Of a DNA stretch of 43,939 nt, positions 7,839 through 16,973 are shown piece by piece. Both the position numbers and the translations under genes were made by a program. A model generated the notes under the pieces. It had not been told where the DNA came from. It saw only the letters and a list, made by a program, of their open reading frames with translations, and ran no database searches. Origin of the DNA: Oceanobacillus sp. J11TS1 (lineage in GTDB: Bacteria > Bacillota > Bacilli > Bacillales > Amphibacillaceae); the NCBI RefSeq assembly GCF_018333215.1, contig NZ_BORO01000030.1, forward strand, positions 1-43,939, written 5' to 3'. How positions within the stretch are numbered: the first letter of the stretch is position 1; every line of letters begins with the position of its first letter.

Positions 7839-9020
7839 TCACTCGCTTCTTTTCAAATCTTTTGTCCGATTCGTCGTACCGACGGTTCGGATAGTGTTTT
7901 CTACCGTGACATTTATCGTTGCATTTTGGAAAATGTTTTTCCCATCTTCCCAGTCACCTTTTATTTTTTCCCACGTTTTATAATGTTTTTCTCGCATTAT
8001 TTTACTGAATCCAAAAAAGTCCATGCCGATTTCTTCTTGGCCCTTTTTTAGTATATCGGTGACTTGGTGTTTAATCTCTTCTCTTAAATGTTTATTTACT
8101 ACTTCCATATAATTTTCATCTAATAGGCTTCTTCCTCCAAACGTCTCAGCAATATTTCCTTCTGTATCAATTTCTATATCGATGGTAATATGATCTGTTT
8201 GGTCTGCCTCTATTTTAATATTACTTTTTGCTTGTTTTATTTCATAAACCATCTTCTCATCTTTAGCCTTAAAATTAATAAAGCCTCCCTTCAGTTTCCC
8301 TGTTATTAAATTTACACCAAAAATCTCTAGACCGCTGATTGTATCAACTAATTGATTACTTTTCCCATCAAAGATACCAGCACCATTAAAAATAATTCGA
8401 TCCTCAAATGCGCGAACAATTGGAATAAGATAATTATATTCTTCTAACATGTATTCATTCAATTCTCCTATTCGAAGTGGTTGAATTAAGCCTCCGGCTC
8501 GATCGATATTGTCATTCACCGTATTAATATGCATAGCTGGGAGTGGTTCTAAAGTAGGTTCGATTTCGAGTATATCTTTTGCTTTTTTTGCAGAAACGAC
8601 GACCCTGGTCTCCCTCCGCATTTCCGGATCGCGAATTAGGAGATCCATCACGTTTTCAAACATATGTGGTTCCTGTGCTAATTCTTCAGCAACCACAATG
8701 GATTGTAAATGCTCATAATAGGGAGCATTCCCTTGAATCGTTGCCATTTCCCGAGTCATTTCAAATAAACTTTGACCAGTTACTGATAAATTGCTATAGG
8801 GTTTTTCAGAACTATTTCCACCTTCACTGGGGGTGCCAAATCCAGCAGGGACAACAAACTGGTTTGTCATGGTTATCATCGGACTATCTCCAGATTGTTC
8901 CTCTGCTAAATCAAAAGCAACACCAACCACAAAGCCTCGTTCTTCAATATTCATTTCATCCCAGCATCCGGTAAGAAAAAAACAAAAACAGCATAGAAGA
9001 AATAGATATTTTTTATTCAT
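7839..9020 (-). CDS. Spore germination receptor subunit C (GerC lipoprotein)
   Basis: A 393-residue Ger(x)C-family lipoprotein. The signal peptide MNKKYLFLLCCFCFFLTGC ends in lipobox LTGC (Cys19) followed by WDEMNIEERGFVVGVAFDL, the hallmark GerC start. It is the third subunit of a GerA-type nutrient receptor, anchored to the outer face of the spore inner membrane. It overlaps the GerB stop by 8 bp. The C-terminal third (HLREEIKHQVTDILKKGQEEIGMDFFGF) is typical of the family. The germinant cannot be told from sequence. Confidence 0.95.
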   Translation of the reverse strand: MNKKYLFLLCCFCFFLTGCWDEMNIEERGFVVGVAFDLAEEQSGDSPMITMTNQFVVPAGFGTPSEGGNSSEKPYSNLSVTGQSLFEMTREMATIQGNAPYYEHLQSIVVAEELAQEPHMFENVMDLLIRDPEMRRETRVVVSAKKAKDILEIEPTLEPLPAMHINTVNDNIDRAGGLIQPLRIGELNEYMLEEYNYLIPIVRAFEDRIIFNGAGIFDGKSNQLVDTISGLEIFGVNLITGKLKGGFINFKAKDEKMVYEIKQAKSNIKIEADQTDHITIDIEIDTEGNIAETFGGRSLLDENYMEVVNKHLREEIKHQVTDILKKGQEEIGMDFFGFSKIMREKHYKTWEKIKGDWEDGKNIFQNATINVTVENTIRTVGTTNRTKDLKRSE

Positions 9021-10125
9021 TTCGCTTCACCCCTCTGATTTTAGCAACCACAGGCAGCAGAATAAGTACAGACAGATTTAAAATAATAATAGAATTACTC
9101 AGTATTGTTCCAAATAAGTCTAATTCCGTTACATCTTTCGGAAACATCGCAATGAGATATATGAACGGTGCACAGATAAAAATAAGTTTTATTTTCATCG
9201 TGTTTTTAAAAATAGAATTCAGCGCAAAAACACCAATGTCCATGGCCATCGTTGCAGTAATAAAAATGGCCATGATCCATATCACAAAAAATACAGATTC
9301 AAATCGTTCAAAAAATCCACCTGGTATTTCAACTACTTTCGCCAGCTCTACTGTCGGGTACAGTAAATTTGAGGTAACTTCAGTGCCAAACACTGCAATA
9401 CACATGATAAATATCAAAATATATAATCCGACAGGTATACACATCCCTAGTGCCGCTGCCTTTGGTGCTTTTTTAGGCTCGTCAACCAAGGAAAGGTAAA
9501 ACCACAAGATTCCAACGCCGAGATAAGCGGCTGAGCCTGAAGTAAAAATTTTAGGATAATCCTTTACAGGTGTTTGAAAAACAGGTAATAAATTCCCAAA
9601 ATCAAACCAGCCTATATTAAATACAATTACTGTACATGCGATAAAAAGAATAATCGGCATAAATAGCAGATTGATTCGAAACAAACCGACCCTCGAACCG
9701 GCAACAGCATAGACGACAACCAACAAAAAGGTTAGTGCAATAACCTCGATGGGTGTGCGATCAAATAGATATTGTTGGGCTATATTAGAAATTTTACGAA
9801 TTTGAAATGAAGTGATAAAAATAGAAACAATAGCAAATAGACATGTCAAAACAATTGCTACAGGTTTCGTTACGATCTTAGAGGCGTAGGTAAGAAATGT
9901 CTGATTGGGAAAACCGGATGCAAATTTGGCTATTGCCCAACATACAAAGATAATCATTAATCCTACAACCAATAAAGGAATCCAACCATCCGATCCTATC
10001 GTCAGAGCAGCCAAATCTCTAGGCAGGGAAAGAATCCCTACCCCAATCACGATGGATGGGATAGCAACCATAATATCTCTTTCACTGATTCTTTCATCTC
10101 CATATTTAAACCTTTTCATTGCCAA
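9013..10125 (-). CDS. Spore germination receptor subunit B (GerB permease)
   Basis: A 370-residue GerAB-family membrane protein, a spore-specific branch of the amino-acid permease (APC) superfamily. About ten hydrophobic segments are visible. The N-terminus ERISERDIMVAIPSIVIGVGILSLPRDLA is characteristic, with the broken helix G-x-G-I-L-S-L-P expected at the ligand site. In GerA receptors this subunit binds the nutrient. It overlaps GerA by 20 bp and GerC by 8 bp, indicating translational coupling. Confidence 0.95.
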   Translation of the reverse strand: MAMKRFKYGDERISERDIMVAIPSIVIGVGILSLPRDLAALTIGSDGWIPLLVVGLMIIFVCWAIAKFASGFPNQTFLTYASKIVTKPVAIVLTCLFAIVSIFITSFQIRKISNIAQQYLFDRTPIEVIALTFLLVVVYAVAGSRVGLFRINLLFMPIILFIACTVIVFNIGWFDFGNLLPVFQTPVKDYPKIFTSGSAAYLGVGILWFYLSLVDEPKKAPKAAALGMCIPVGLYILIFIMCIAVFGTEVTSNLLYPTVELAKVVEIPGGFFERFESVFFVIWIMAIFITATMAMDIGVFALNSIFKNTMKIKLIFICAPFIYLIAMFPKDVTELDLFGTILSNSIIILNLSVLILLPVVAKIRGVKRNE

Positions 10126-11650
10126 TATCTCCTTTATTCATCAGCTTCTCATCATTGGTTTGCATAAAGACTGGACGTTTTTTCTTCATGGTAATAGGCG
10201 CACGTAAAACAAGATCCTTCCAATCACTCAAAAAGTTCGGTGCAAAGGGAGCCGAATATGGAACACCAAAACTCGTCAAATTAACAAGATGGATATTTAT
10301 CATAATATATCCGAGAATGATTCCATACAGACCGAATATAGCAGCTGCACACATTAATCCAAACTGAAGGATCCGAAACGAAATGGCGATATCATACGAG
10401 GGCAGAGAGAAAGACGCAATAGCATTCAGGGCAACGACAATTACCATAATAGGACTAACTATTCCAGCTGAAACGGCTGCTTCCCCAATAACGAGCCCTC
10501 CTACAATTCCAATGGTTTGCCCAATTGCGGTTGGCAACCGCAAACCAGCTTCTCGTAGCAGTTCCATTGTAACCGTCATAATTAACGCTTCAATAAATGG
10601 AGGAAACGGAACTCCATGTCTCGATGCCGCAATAGAGAATGCTAATTTGGAAGGAATCAGTCCTTGATGATAGGAAACTAAGGCAATATATAAAGCTGGC
10701 AGAAATACCGAGATAAACGCTGCAAGGTAACGCAGCATTCTAATCAGCGTTGCAAGGGACCATCGCCAATAATAATCTTCAGGAGAATGCATGGAACTGC
10801 CGAAAGTCGCTGGTGCGATTAATACAAACGGCGTACGATCAAGCATAATGACAACCTTCCCTTGCAGCATTCCCTCAGCAGCTTTATCCGGTCTCTCTGT
10901 ACTTAAAACCTGTGGAAAAGGCGACAAAAAACTATCCTCAATCCATTGCTCAATATAACCAGATTCCGGTGCATCATCGATATCAATCGTTTCCAGTCTT
11001 CGTTTTACTTCTTCAACGATGTCTGGATTCGCAATACCATCCATATAGACGACAAGAAGGTCCTTTTTAGAGCGCCTGCCAACTTTATAATTTTTAAAAC
11101 GCAGGTTAGGATCAGCTATTTGCTGACGAATCAGAACCGTATTTGTACTTAAGTCCTCTACAAATCCCTCTCTTGGACCGCGAATAAGTGATTCTGACTG
11201 CGGTTCTTCAACGGATCGATTTTCCCCGCCTTTGGTATCCATGATAAGCACTTGGTTTACCTCATCCAAATAGAACACCGTTTTACCGCTGAGGATGGCA
11301 TTCGATACATCATCTAGTGATTGTCCCCGTTCGATATCTGTTAGCGTAATAACTTCATGTTGAATTACGTCAAATAGCTCCTGTTTATCATCAGGCAATT
11401 CTGTTGCCTGTTTTAAATCTTCCATAATATGATCCTGGATATAGACGCTCTCTACTAAGCCATCGATATAAACAATTGCTGTGCGATGATTTCCATTACC
11501 AATGGTAAATTCACGTATAATAAGATCATTTGGATTTTCTAGCATTTTTCTTACATTTCCCAGATTTTCAGCCAGATTCGTTCCGATCTCTAGAGAGAAA
11601 TTTTCTTCTGCTTTTTTTTTATCATTTTTCCGATATAAAGATCGACCCAA
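10106..11650 (-). CDS. Spore germination receptor subunit A (GerA)
   Basis: A 514-residue GerAA-family protein. The first 290 residues are hydrophilic (soluble N-terminal domain), followed by hydrophobic segments from about residue 300 (WRWSLATLIRMLRYLAAFIS, SYHQGLIPSKLAFSIAASR, EALIMTVTMELLREAGLRLP), which are strongly conserved in the family. GerA subunits form an ion channel in the spore inner membrane that opens on nutrient binding. The start is TTG at 11650, preceded by GAGGGG; no ATG fits better. It is the first gene of the A-B-C-small protein operon and is divergent from the DUF3231 genes. Confidence 0.95.
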   Translation of the reverse strand: MGRSLYRKNDKKKAEENFSLEIGTNLAENLGNVRKMLENPNDLIIREFTIGNGNHRTAIVYIDGLVESVYIQDHIMEDLKQATELPDDKQELFDVIQHEVITLTDIERGQSLDDVSNAILSGKTVFYLDEVNQVLIMDTKGGENRSVEEPQSESLIRGPREGFVEDLSTNTVLIRQQIADPNLRFKNYKVGRRSKKDLLVVYMDGIANPDIVEEVKRRLETIDIDDAPESGYIEQWIEDSFLSPFPQVLSTERPDKAAEGMLQGKVVIMLDRTPFVLIAPATFGSSMHSPEDYYWRWSLATLIRMLRYLAAFISVFLPALYIALVSYHQGLIPSKLAFSIAASRHGVPFPPFIEALIMTVTMELLREAGLRLPTAIGQTIGIVGGLVIGEAAVSAGIVSPIMVIVVALNAIASFSLPSYDIAISFRILQFGLMCAAAIFGLYGIILGYIMINIHLVNLTSFGVPYSAPFAPNFLSDWKDLVLRAPITMKKKRPVFMQTNDEKLMNKGDIGNEKV

Positions 11651-11781
11651 CTTTATCCCCTCAAGTCATCTAAAATAATTGCTCCTCTTCTTTTTCCCAA
11701 TGAACCTATATTTATGTATAAAATATATCCAGTAGTAAAATCTAAATCTATATTCCACTTAAGAAAGGGGTCAAAAACAAA

Positions 11782-12807
11782 ATGGAAGAAAAAAAAGTAA
11801 AAGTGCATCTAACAGCGGCTGAGATTGCTTCTTTATGGACAGGATATATGAATGATACGATGGCGAGATGCATCTTGGGTTTCATGCTGAAATATATTGA
11901 TGACCCTGAAATAAAGCCCGTTGTTCAACAAGCCTATGACATTTCTGCAAATCATATCGAGCAGCTGCATCAAATTTTTGAAAAAGAAAATTATGCAATC
12001 CCAAATGGTTTTACGGAGAAAGATGTCAATATGAATGCCCCTTGGCTTTTTACTGATACATTTTGTTTAACGTATGTCACGCAGATGGCAAGAATTGGGA
12101 TGATTACTTACAGTGGGTTTGTCTCGATGAGTATAAAAAAGGAAATTAGAGATTATTCCATACAGGCGCTCAAGGAAGCAACAACGCTTTATGATGACGC
12201 TGTCAAAGTTGCTCTTGAGAAAGGAATAAATTCGAGGCACCCCTATATTGAGGTCCCTAAAGAAACAGATTATGTCGACAGCAAAAAATATTATAGCGGT
12301 CTTAATCCATTTAGTGAGAAACGACCGTTAAATGCCGTTGAAATTTCTCATTTATATTTAAACATCCAGACAAATGAAATGGGGGCAAGATTATGCCTTG
12401 CATTTGCCCAAACCTCCCCTGCCAAAGTTGTACAGGATTTTATGATTAGGGGGAAAAATATTTCACAAAAGCATATAAAAATATTCGTGGATACCTTGAT
12501 GAAAGGTGATCTTGGAGCGCCACAAATACCGGATGTAGCGGTTAGTGATTCCACAACACAAACTTTTTCTGATAAATTAATGATGTTTCATATGTCCTTG
12601 ATTATGTCAGCAGGAGTTGGAAACTATGCCACTGCCGGAGCGGCTAGTCAGCGAACAGATTTATCCCTTAATTATTCACGTCTGTCCTTAGAAATTGCCC
12701 GGTTTGCAAAAAGCGGTGCAGATATCATGATTGATAATAATTGGCTCGAACAACCGCCAAGCACCAAAAATCGGGAAAAATTAGCCAGGAATAAGGAGAA
12801 AAGCTGA
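11782..12807 (+). CDS. DUF3231 protein, copy 1
   Basis: A 341-residue member of DUF3231, common in spore-forming Bacillales. It consists of two similar helical halves. The first runs LTAAEIASLWTGYMND.. to about residue 165, the second LNAVEISHLYLNIQTNEMGA.. to the end. Each half carries an [N/Q]-[H/K]-x-x-x-L helix (ANHIEQL, QKHIKIF) and a DKLMMFH or DTFCLTY block, so internal duplication is likely. An AAAGGGG ribosome site precedes ATG 11782. It is followed after 53 bp by a paralogue and is divergent from the germinant receptor, suggesting a spore-related role. Activity is unknown; a ferritin-like four-helix bundle is possible but not shown. Confidence 0.85.
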   Translation: MEEKKVKVHLTAAEIASLWTGYMNDTMARCILGFMLKYIDDPEIKPVVQQAYDISANHIEQLHQIFEKENYAIPNGFTEKDVNMNAPWLFTDTFCLTYVTQMARIGMITYSGFVSMSIKKEIRDYSIQALKEATTLYDDAVKVALEKGINSRHPYIEVPKETDYVDSKKYYSGLNPFSEKRPLNAVEISHLYLNIQTNEMGARLCLAFAQTSPAKVVQDFMIRGKNISQKHIKIFVDTLMKGDLGAPQIPDVAVSDSTTQTFSDKLMMFHMSLIMSAGVGNYATAGAASQRTDLSLNYSRLSLEIARFAKSGADIMIDNNWLEQPPSTKNREKLARNKEKS

Positions 12808-12860
12808 TTCACTCTATCAGTTGAATTACATTGCACTAAAATTTCGGGAGGGAAAAGAAC

Positions 12861-13877
12861 ATGGAAAGAAAGATCAACTTAACAGCTGCGGAACTGTCCC
12901 AAATTTGGGGTTCGTACATGAATGCCAGTCTCAACAGTGCCGTATATTCTTATTTTAAAGAAAAGGTAGAAGATGAGGAGATTCGTCCGGTAATCGAGGA
13001 CGTATATAATATGGAACGAGATCACTTAGAGAAGCTCAAAAGTTTTCTAATCAAGGAAAGCCACCCCGTACCTCAGGGATTTACAGATGGAGATGTCAAT
13101 ACGCAAGCACCAAAGCTTTACACAGACGGCTATATGCTGCAGCATACTTTAAATCTAGGAATGCTGGGAATGACTGCTTTGACGATGTCAATAAGCAGCA
13201 GTGCCCGCGAAGATGTTTACTCCTTTTTTAGCAAAGCATTCCAGGATTATCATGCGATCCATCATAAGGCGACACAGATTGCTCTATCCAAGGGTACGTT
13301 TGTCCGTCCACCTTCGATACCTGCCCTAAAAGAAGTAGATTTTGTGAAAAAGCAAAATTTCCTGAAGGGTTGGTTAGGTGAGCGCAGACCGCTGCTAGCT
13401 CAGGAAATTACAAGCTTATTTGGCAATATAGAGCGAAATGCATTAGGGGCTGCTACATTAACCGGTTTTAGCCAGGTCGCAAAGTCAAAAGAAGTTAAAT
13501 CCTATCTACTAAGAGGAATTGATATCGCTAAAAAGCATGTGAACATATTTAGCGAATCTTTACAAGGGAGCGGTCTTTCTGTTCCTATGGGCTCTGATTC
13601 CCTAGTAACAAATTCTGCTGAGGTTTCCCCTTTTTCCGATAAATTAATAATGTTTCATACGACAGGCATGATTTCACAGGGTTTCGGGTTTTATGGTTTC
13701 AGTATCTCGACCAATACGAGAAAGGACATCGGAGCAAATTATTACCGTCTGATGAATGAAATTTTACTTTACTCAGAAGATGGTACCAATATCTTAATCA
13801 AAAATGGCTGGCTGGAAGAACCGCCACGAATGATTGATAGGGAAGAGTTAGCGAAAACGGAAAAAGGAAAAGGCTAA
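12861..13877 (+). CDS. DUF3231 protein, copy 2
   Basis: A 338-residue paralogue of the preceding gene with the same two-half architecture: LTAAELSQIWGSYMNASLNS at the N-terminus and LLAQEITSLFGNIERNALGA for the second half, ending in NGWLEEPPR like copy 1's NNWLEQPPS. The helices RDHLEKLKSF and AKKHVNIFSE match the His-containing helices of copy 1. The ribosome site GGGAGGG lies 11 bp before ATG 12861. The two copies have diverged well beyond recent duplication, so each probably has its own role. No catalytic function is known. Confidence 0.85.
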   Translation: MERKINLTAAELSQIWGSYMNASLNSAVYSYFKEKVEDEEIRPVIEDVYNMERDHLEKLKSFLIKESHPVPQGFTDGDVNTQAPKLYTDGYMLQHTLNLGMLGMTALTMSISSSAREDVYSFFSKAFQDYHAIHHKATQIALSKGTFVRPPSIPALKEVDFVKKQNFLKGWLGERRPLLAQEITSLFGNIERNALGAATLTGFSQVAKSKEVKSYLLRGIDIAKKHVNIFSESLQGSGLSVPMGSDSLVTNSAEVSPFSDKLIMFHTTGMISQGFGFYGFSISTNTRKDIGANYYRLMNEILLYSEDGTNILIKNGWLEEPPRMIDREELAKTEKGKG

Positions 13878-13916
13878 AGAGACAGGAAATATTTTCTTAT
13901 TTATTTTATATACCCG

Positions 13917-14477
13917 ATGTTCGAAATAACCTCCAAAAGCAACAGGTTGGAAAGAATTATCGAAGTAGGTGAGTTATTGGAGACAAAGTTAACGAAGAAA
14001 AGCAAGAAGCTTGAGGCGGTCCTTTGGAGCATTGCGCTGCCTGGATTCGCTCAATTATTAAATCATCGTTATATAAAAGGGATTCTATTTATTGGATTGG
14101 AGATTTTAATTAATGTAATGGGGAATTTGAATACCGTCATTATTTTAAGCTTCCATCTTAAAATTGAAGAAGCAATCGCACAAACCAATTATTTGTGGCT
14201 CATGTTTTATCCGTGCTTATATTTCTTTACAATATGGGATGCATATAAGGATGCCGGTGGTGGAGAAAAGCCTTTTGCATATCTGCCGCTTGCTTTCACA
14301 GCCTATTTTGTTACAGTAGGCGTCATTTTTTCACCAAACTTAACAATTTTCGGGCACTTTATCGGTCCTGTATGGATGCCAATTCTATCTACACCGATTG
14401 GTTTAGCAATTGGCGGGCTTATCAGATGGTTTCTACTAAAAATAAATGCGGATGGCGAATCAGAAGAGGTTATTTGA
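13917..14477 (+). CDS. Multipass membrane protein, paralogue of 15490 gene
   Basis: A 186-residue protein with about five hydrophobic segments. The block LPGFAQLLNHRYIKGILFIGLEILINVMGNLNT..LWLMFYPCLYFFTIWDAYKD aligns with both repeats of the protein at 15490, so they are paralogues. The PGFxQLLxxRYxKG stretch recalls TM2-type membrane modules (a Gly-x-x-hydrophobic turn plus aromatic residue); that link is tentative. ATG 13917 lacks a clear ribosome site. An in-frame TTG near 13976, just after TAGGTGAG, is an alternative start, which would remove a charged N-terminal tail. It follows the DUF3231 pair on the same strand and ends in a hairpin. Confidence 0.75.
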   Translation: MFEITSKSNRLERIIEVGELLETKLTKKSKKLEAVLWSIALPGFAQLLNHRYIKGILFIGLEILINVMGNLNTVIILSFHLKIEEAIAQTNYLWLMFYPCLYFFTIWDAYKDAGGGEKPFAYLPLAFTAYFVTVGVIFSPNLTIFGHFIGPVWMPILSTPIGLAIGGLIRWFLLKINADGESEEVI

Positions 14478-14481
14478 CAAT

Positions 14482-14510
14482 GCTCTTAAGCTTTAGTTTA
14501 GCTTAAGAGC
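14482..14510. terminator. Perfect hairpin ending the DUF3231 cluster
   Basis: GCTCTTAAGC (14482-14491) and GCTTAAGAGC (14501-14510) are exact complements. The following TATTGGTTTT is only a weak T-run. Confidence 0.65.
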
Positions 14511-14798
14511 TATTGGTTTTGGCAGCGAGTAGTTTCTGCCAGCTCCCACAGATAAAAAAGCATCCACATTTCAAAAACACCATTAACTATTTGGCTAGAT
14601 AAAAAGGTCAAAGAGGGTACGATTAATCTTTGTAACTCTATTTCCATATACCGTGACCTTTCATTAATATACGAATATTTATTTAGGTAGCGGGAAAAAT
14701 AGTTCTGGGTTGGACCAAGCCAAGTTGTTTTCTTTATTTGGAACACCTATTGCAGAAAATCACTGTACCTTACTTCGGAAAAATTAGGAGTGTGCGAC
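14511..14798. other. Intergenic region
   Basis: About 290 bp with no well-supported gene. A minus-strand reading frame whose last 45 codons start at ATG 14647 (after AAAGGT) and stop beside the hairpin at 14510 could be a tiny membrane protein, but its composition is not convincing. The plus-strand promoter of the 14799 gene should lie here. Confidence 0.35.
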
Positions 14799-15344
14799 AT
14801 GCAGCCTACTTGGCAAGATGTTATGGAATTAACAAAGCAATTTAGGGACACAAAATTGGAATATTGGTTAAATGAGAACTTATTTACCTTCAGTTGGTGG
14901 ATTCTTTTCATTACAACAATTGGCCTTTTTGTTGTATGGCTGATTCTTTTAGATAAAAAGAGAATATTCGAGATTATTACATACGGATTTTTTGTAACAA
15001 GTGTAGCCATCTTAGGTGATGCACTAGGTGTTATGTTAATGTTATGGAATTACCCAAATTCCTTATTACCTGTATCTCTGATTATTGAAATACACAGAAT
15101 ACAAATGCCTGCTATTTATATGATTATCTACCAATACTTCCCGAAATGGAAATCATTTTTAATTGCCTCTACGATAAATGCATTTATTTTCGCATTTATC
15201 CTGGAACCGACTTTGGTGCAGTTACAGATATATGAAATGTTTCATTGGAAACATATCTATTCATTCTTGCCTTATATTATTATTGCCGTTGTATTCAAAT
15301 TTGTAATTAATAAATTTAAGCAGTGGGATCAGCATTATAAATAG
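14799..15344 (+). CDS. CBO0543-type integral membrane protein
   Basis: A 181-residue membrane protein with about five hydrophobic helices (FSWWILFITTIGLFVVWLIL, then ITYGFFVTSVAILGDALGVM, and so on) and the conserved late motif HWKHIYSFLPYI followed by FKFVINKF. That motif and the DALG helix place it in the CBO0543 family, widespread as multiple paralogues in endospore formers and of unknown function. The frame opens at GTG 14790, but ATG 14799 is preferred because TTAGGAGTG lies at a better distance. It lies between two paralogous membrane proteins in the spore-rich block. Confidence 0.75.
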   Translation: MQPTWQDVMELTKQFRDTKLEYWLNENLFTFSWWILFITTIGLFVVWLILLDKKRIFEIITYGFFVTSVAILGDALGVMLMLWNYPNSLLPVSLIIEIHRIQMPAIYMIIYQYFPKWKSFLIASTINAFIFAFILEPTLVQLQIYEMFHWKHIYSFLPYIIIAVVFKFVINKFKQWDQHYK

Positions 15345-15489
15345 CCTATTTCCCTTATCTCGTCTTGCTCTTTCCAATTATTTTTATTCCCGTACGCCTA
15401 ATACGATTGGGGATGTATACAACTACCTGGTTGTACGCACAAAGGATGTTTACCAAAAAGAAATAAAACCTTGAAAGGGAACTTTAGAG

Positions 15490-16278
15490 ATGCAGAATTA
15501 TACACCTGATAATACAGCCAGACGTTATACCGCATATGTCAGCACGGTCGGCACGACACAAATTCATTTAAGAAACCCTTATATTATTGCCTGGTGGAGT
15601 GCCGCTTTCCCGGGATTCGGCCACCTGCTTTTATCAAAATATCTGCGTGGGTTTGTCCTATTTATTTGGGAAGTAATTGTTAACCTGCAAGCTAATATTA
15701 ATTTGGCGATTATTTATAGCTTTCAAGGAAACTTTGAGACAGCTACAAGTGTAGTAGATACCAGATGGCTCTTACTATATACACCCGTATATTTCTTTGC
15801 TATCTGGGACAGTTATCGTACAACCAACGATATGAATAGAGTTTACACTGCGTCCGAGCTTGAAGGACATCGTTTTAATACATTTAATATTGGGCCGGTA
15901 GAAATAAATTATTTAGATAAACGAAATCCGCTCATGGCAGTGGTAGCATCGATCATTACACCCGGGCTGGGGCAGCTTTACATACACCGAATTTTCACGG
16001 CTTTCTTTGTGATTATCTGGGTGCTTCTCTTTTTTTACTTTTCTCATTTTCCGGAGGCTCTTACGTATCTGCTTCAAGGAGAAATTCAACAAGCTAACTC
16101 TGTGATAAACGCTGAATGGATCTTATTTCTTCCCTCCGTTTATGGTTTTTCTATGTACGATGCCTACGTAAATACGGTGGAAAATAATAAGCTTTTCGAT
16201 AGAGAGCAGCGACAATATCTCAAAGATCATTATCAAAATACCTCATTTAAGATCTTAAAGGGGAAGAAGGTTGACTAA
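15490..16278 (+). CDS. Membrane protein with internally duplicated module
   Basis: A 262-residue protein made of two copies of a roughly 95-residue membrane module. Copy 1: NPYIIAWWSAAFPGFGHLLL..TRWLLLYTPVYFFAIWDSYR. Copy 2: NPLMAVVASIITPGLGQLYI..AEWILFLPSVYGFSMYDAYV. The single-module protein at 13917 is clearly related. Each module has two or three helices, a PGxGxLxxxRxxxxF turn and a closing D-[S/A]-Y motif. No enzyme residues are evident, so a structural or transport role is guesswork. The ribosome site (GAAAGGGA, about 10 bp before ATG 15490) is moderate. The next gene starts 2 bp after its stop, so they form an operon. Confidence 0.78.
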   Translation: MQNYTPDNTARRYTAYVSTVGTTQIHLRNPYIIAWWSAAFPGFGHLLLSKYLRGFVLFIWEVIVNLQANINLAIIYSFQGNFETATSVVDTRWLLLYTPVYFFAIWDSYRTTNDMNRVYTASELEGHRFNTFNIGPVEINYLDKRNPLMAVVASIITPGLGQLYIHRIFTAFFVIIWVLLFFYFSHFPEALTYLLQGEIQQANSVINAEWILFLPSVYGFSMYDAYVNTVENNKLFDREQRQYLKDHYQNTSFKILKGKKVD

Positions 16279-16280
16279 TT

Positions 16281-16739
16281 ATGCAGGTTTTCTCAACATT
16301 TGAACATCATATATCTTTAGAGATAGCGATAGGCACGCTGAAAAGAATAGGTATTCCAAACGAAAATATTTTTGCTGTTCCGCTAGATAGTCAAATAGAA
16401 AAACCCAGGTTGTTTGATACACTTCACAGAGCAGACGGAACATCCCTTATCGATATCGGATTGGCGATTGGTACAGGTTTTTCTGTAATCGGTGCAAGTA
16501 TTGGATTAATGTTATATTGGGGACCAATCATTTGGGGACTAATTGGAGCATTTATCGGATTTCTTATCGGATTCGCAATTAGACTATATGTTGAATATGT
16601 CGTTAAAAAACGGAAAAGAGCGTTAAAAGGGGAGCATTCCGAAGTGATTTTAATCATTGATTGTAAGGAAGAACAGGCAGAAATGGTGGAAAGTATTCTC
16701 TGGAAAAATTATGCCATCGGGGTCGCAAAAGTGAAATAA
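16281..16739 (+). CDS. Two-helix membrane protein with glycine-rich hairpin
   Basis: A 152-residue protein. A soluble N-terminal part (QVFSTFEHHISLEIAIGTLKRIGIPNENIFAVPLD) has the look of a small alpha/beta domain. It is followed by a glycine-rich helical hairpin (GLAIGTGFSVIGASIGLMLY and WGLIGAFIGFLIGFAIRLYV) and a C-terminal beta stretch (EVILIIDCKEEQAEMVESIL). Glycine-zipper hairpins between such halves recur in Bacillales stress- or spore-membrane proteins, but I cannot name this family. It starts 2 bp after the preceding stop, with the ribosome site inside that gene, so it is translationally coupled to the duplicated-module membrane protein. Confidence 0.75.
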   Translation: MQVFSTFEHHISLEIAIGTLKRIGIPNENIFAVPLDSQIEKPRLFDTLHRADGTSLIDIGLAIGTGFSVIGASIGLMLYWGPIIWGLIGAFIGFLIGFAIRLYVEYVVKKRKRALKGEHSEVILIIDCKEEQAEMVESILWKNYAIGVAKVK

Positions 16740-16897
16740 TGCAAATAGAATGTAGAGATTGCAGAGAATCAAGGGAATCAAATCTAACTGATCTAAAAAA
16801 CCATTTCTAGGTCTTTGGATCACTCTCTTAGGATTTTCTATAACAGGTTCACCCTCTCCGGCTGTTGCAGTTACCAAAATATTCCAATCCTTTGACC

Positions 16898-16936
16898 AAA
16901 AGAAAAAAGCGGTACCTTCAGCAGAATGAAGATACC
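16898..16936 (-). terminator. Terminator of the aprX-like gene
   Basis: On the minus strand GGTATCTTCA pairs with TGAAGGTACC (one G-T pair) around a 6-base loop, followed by GCTTTTTTCTTTT. Confidence 0.8.
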
Positions 16937-16973
16937 ACACCTATTATCTTAAGAAACATCCGCTATAACTTTC

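Noticed and set aside
8579-8974. Plus-strand 131-codon frame inside gerC
   Set aside because: Antisense shadow of a well-supported gene.
14510-14746. Minus-strand 78-codon frame, possible small membrane protein
   Set aside because: Only a weak AAAGGT before an internal ATG, no recognised family; not strong enough to call.
16650-16940. Minus-strand 96-codon frame with ILVTATAGEGEPVIENPKR
   Set aside because: It starts inside the aprX terminator hairpin and overlaps the end of the 16281 gene; no ribosome site. It could be a remnant but nothing supports expression.
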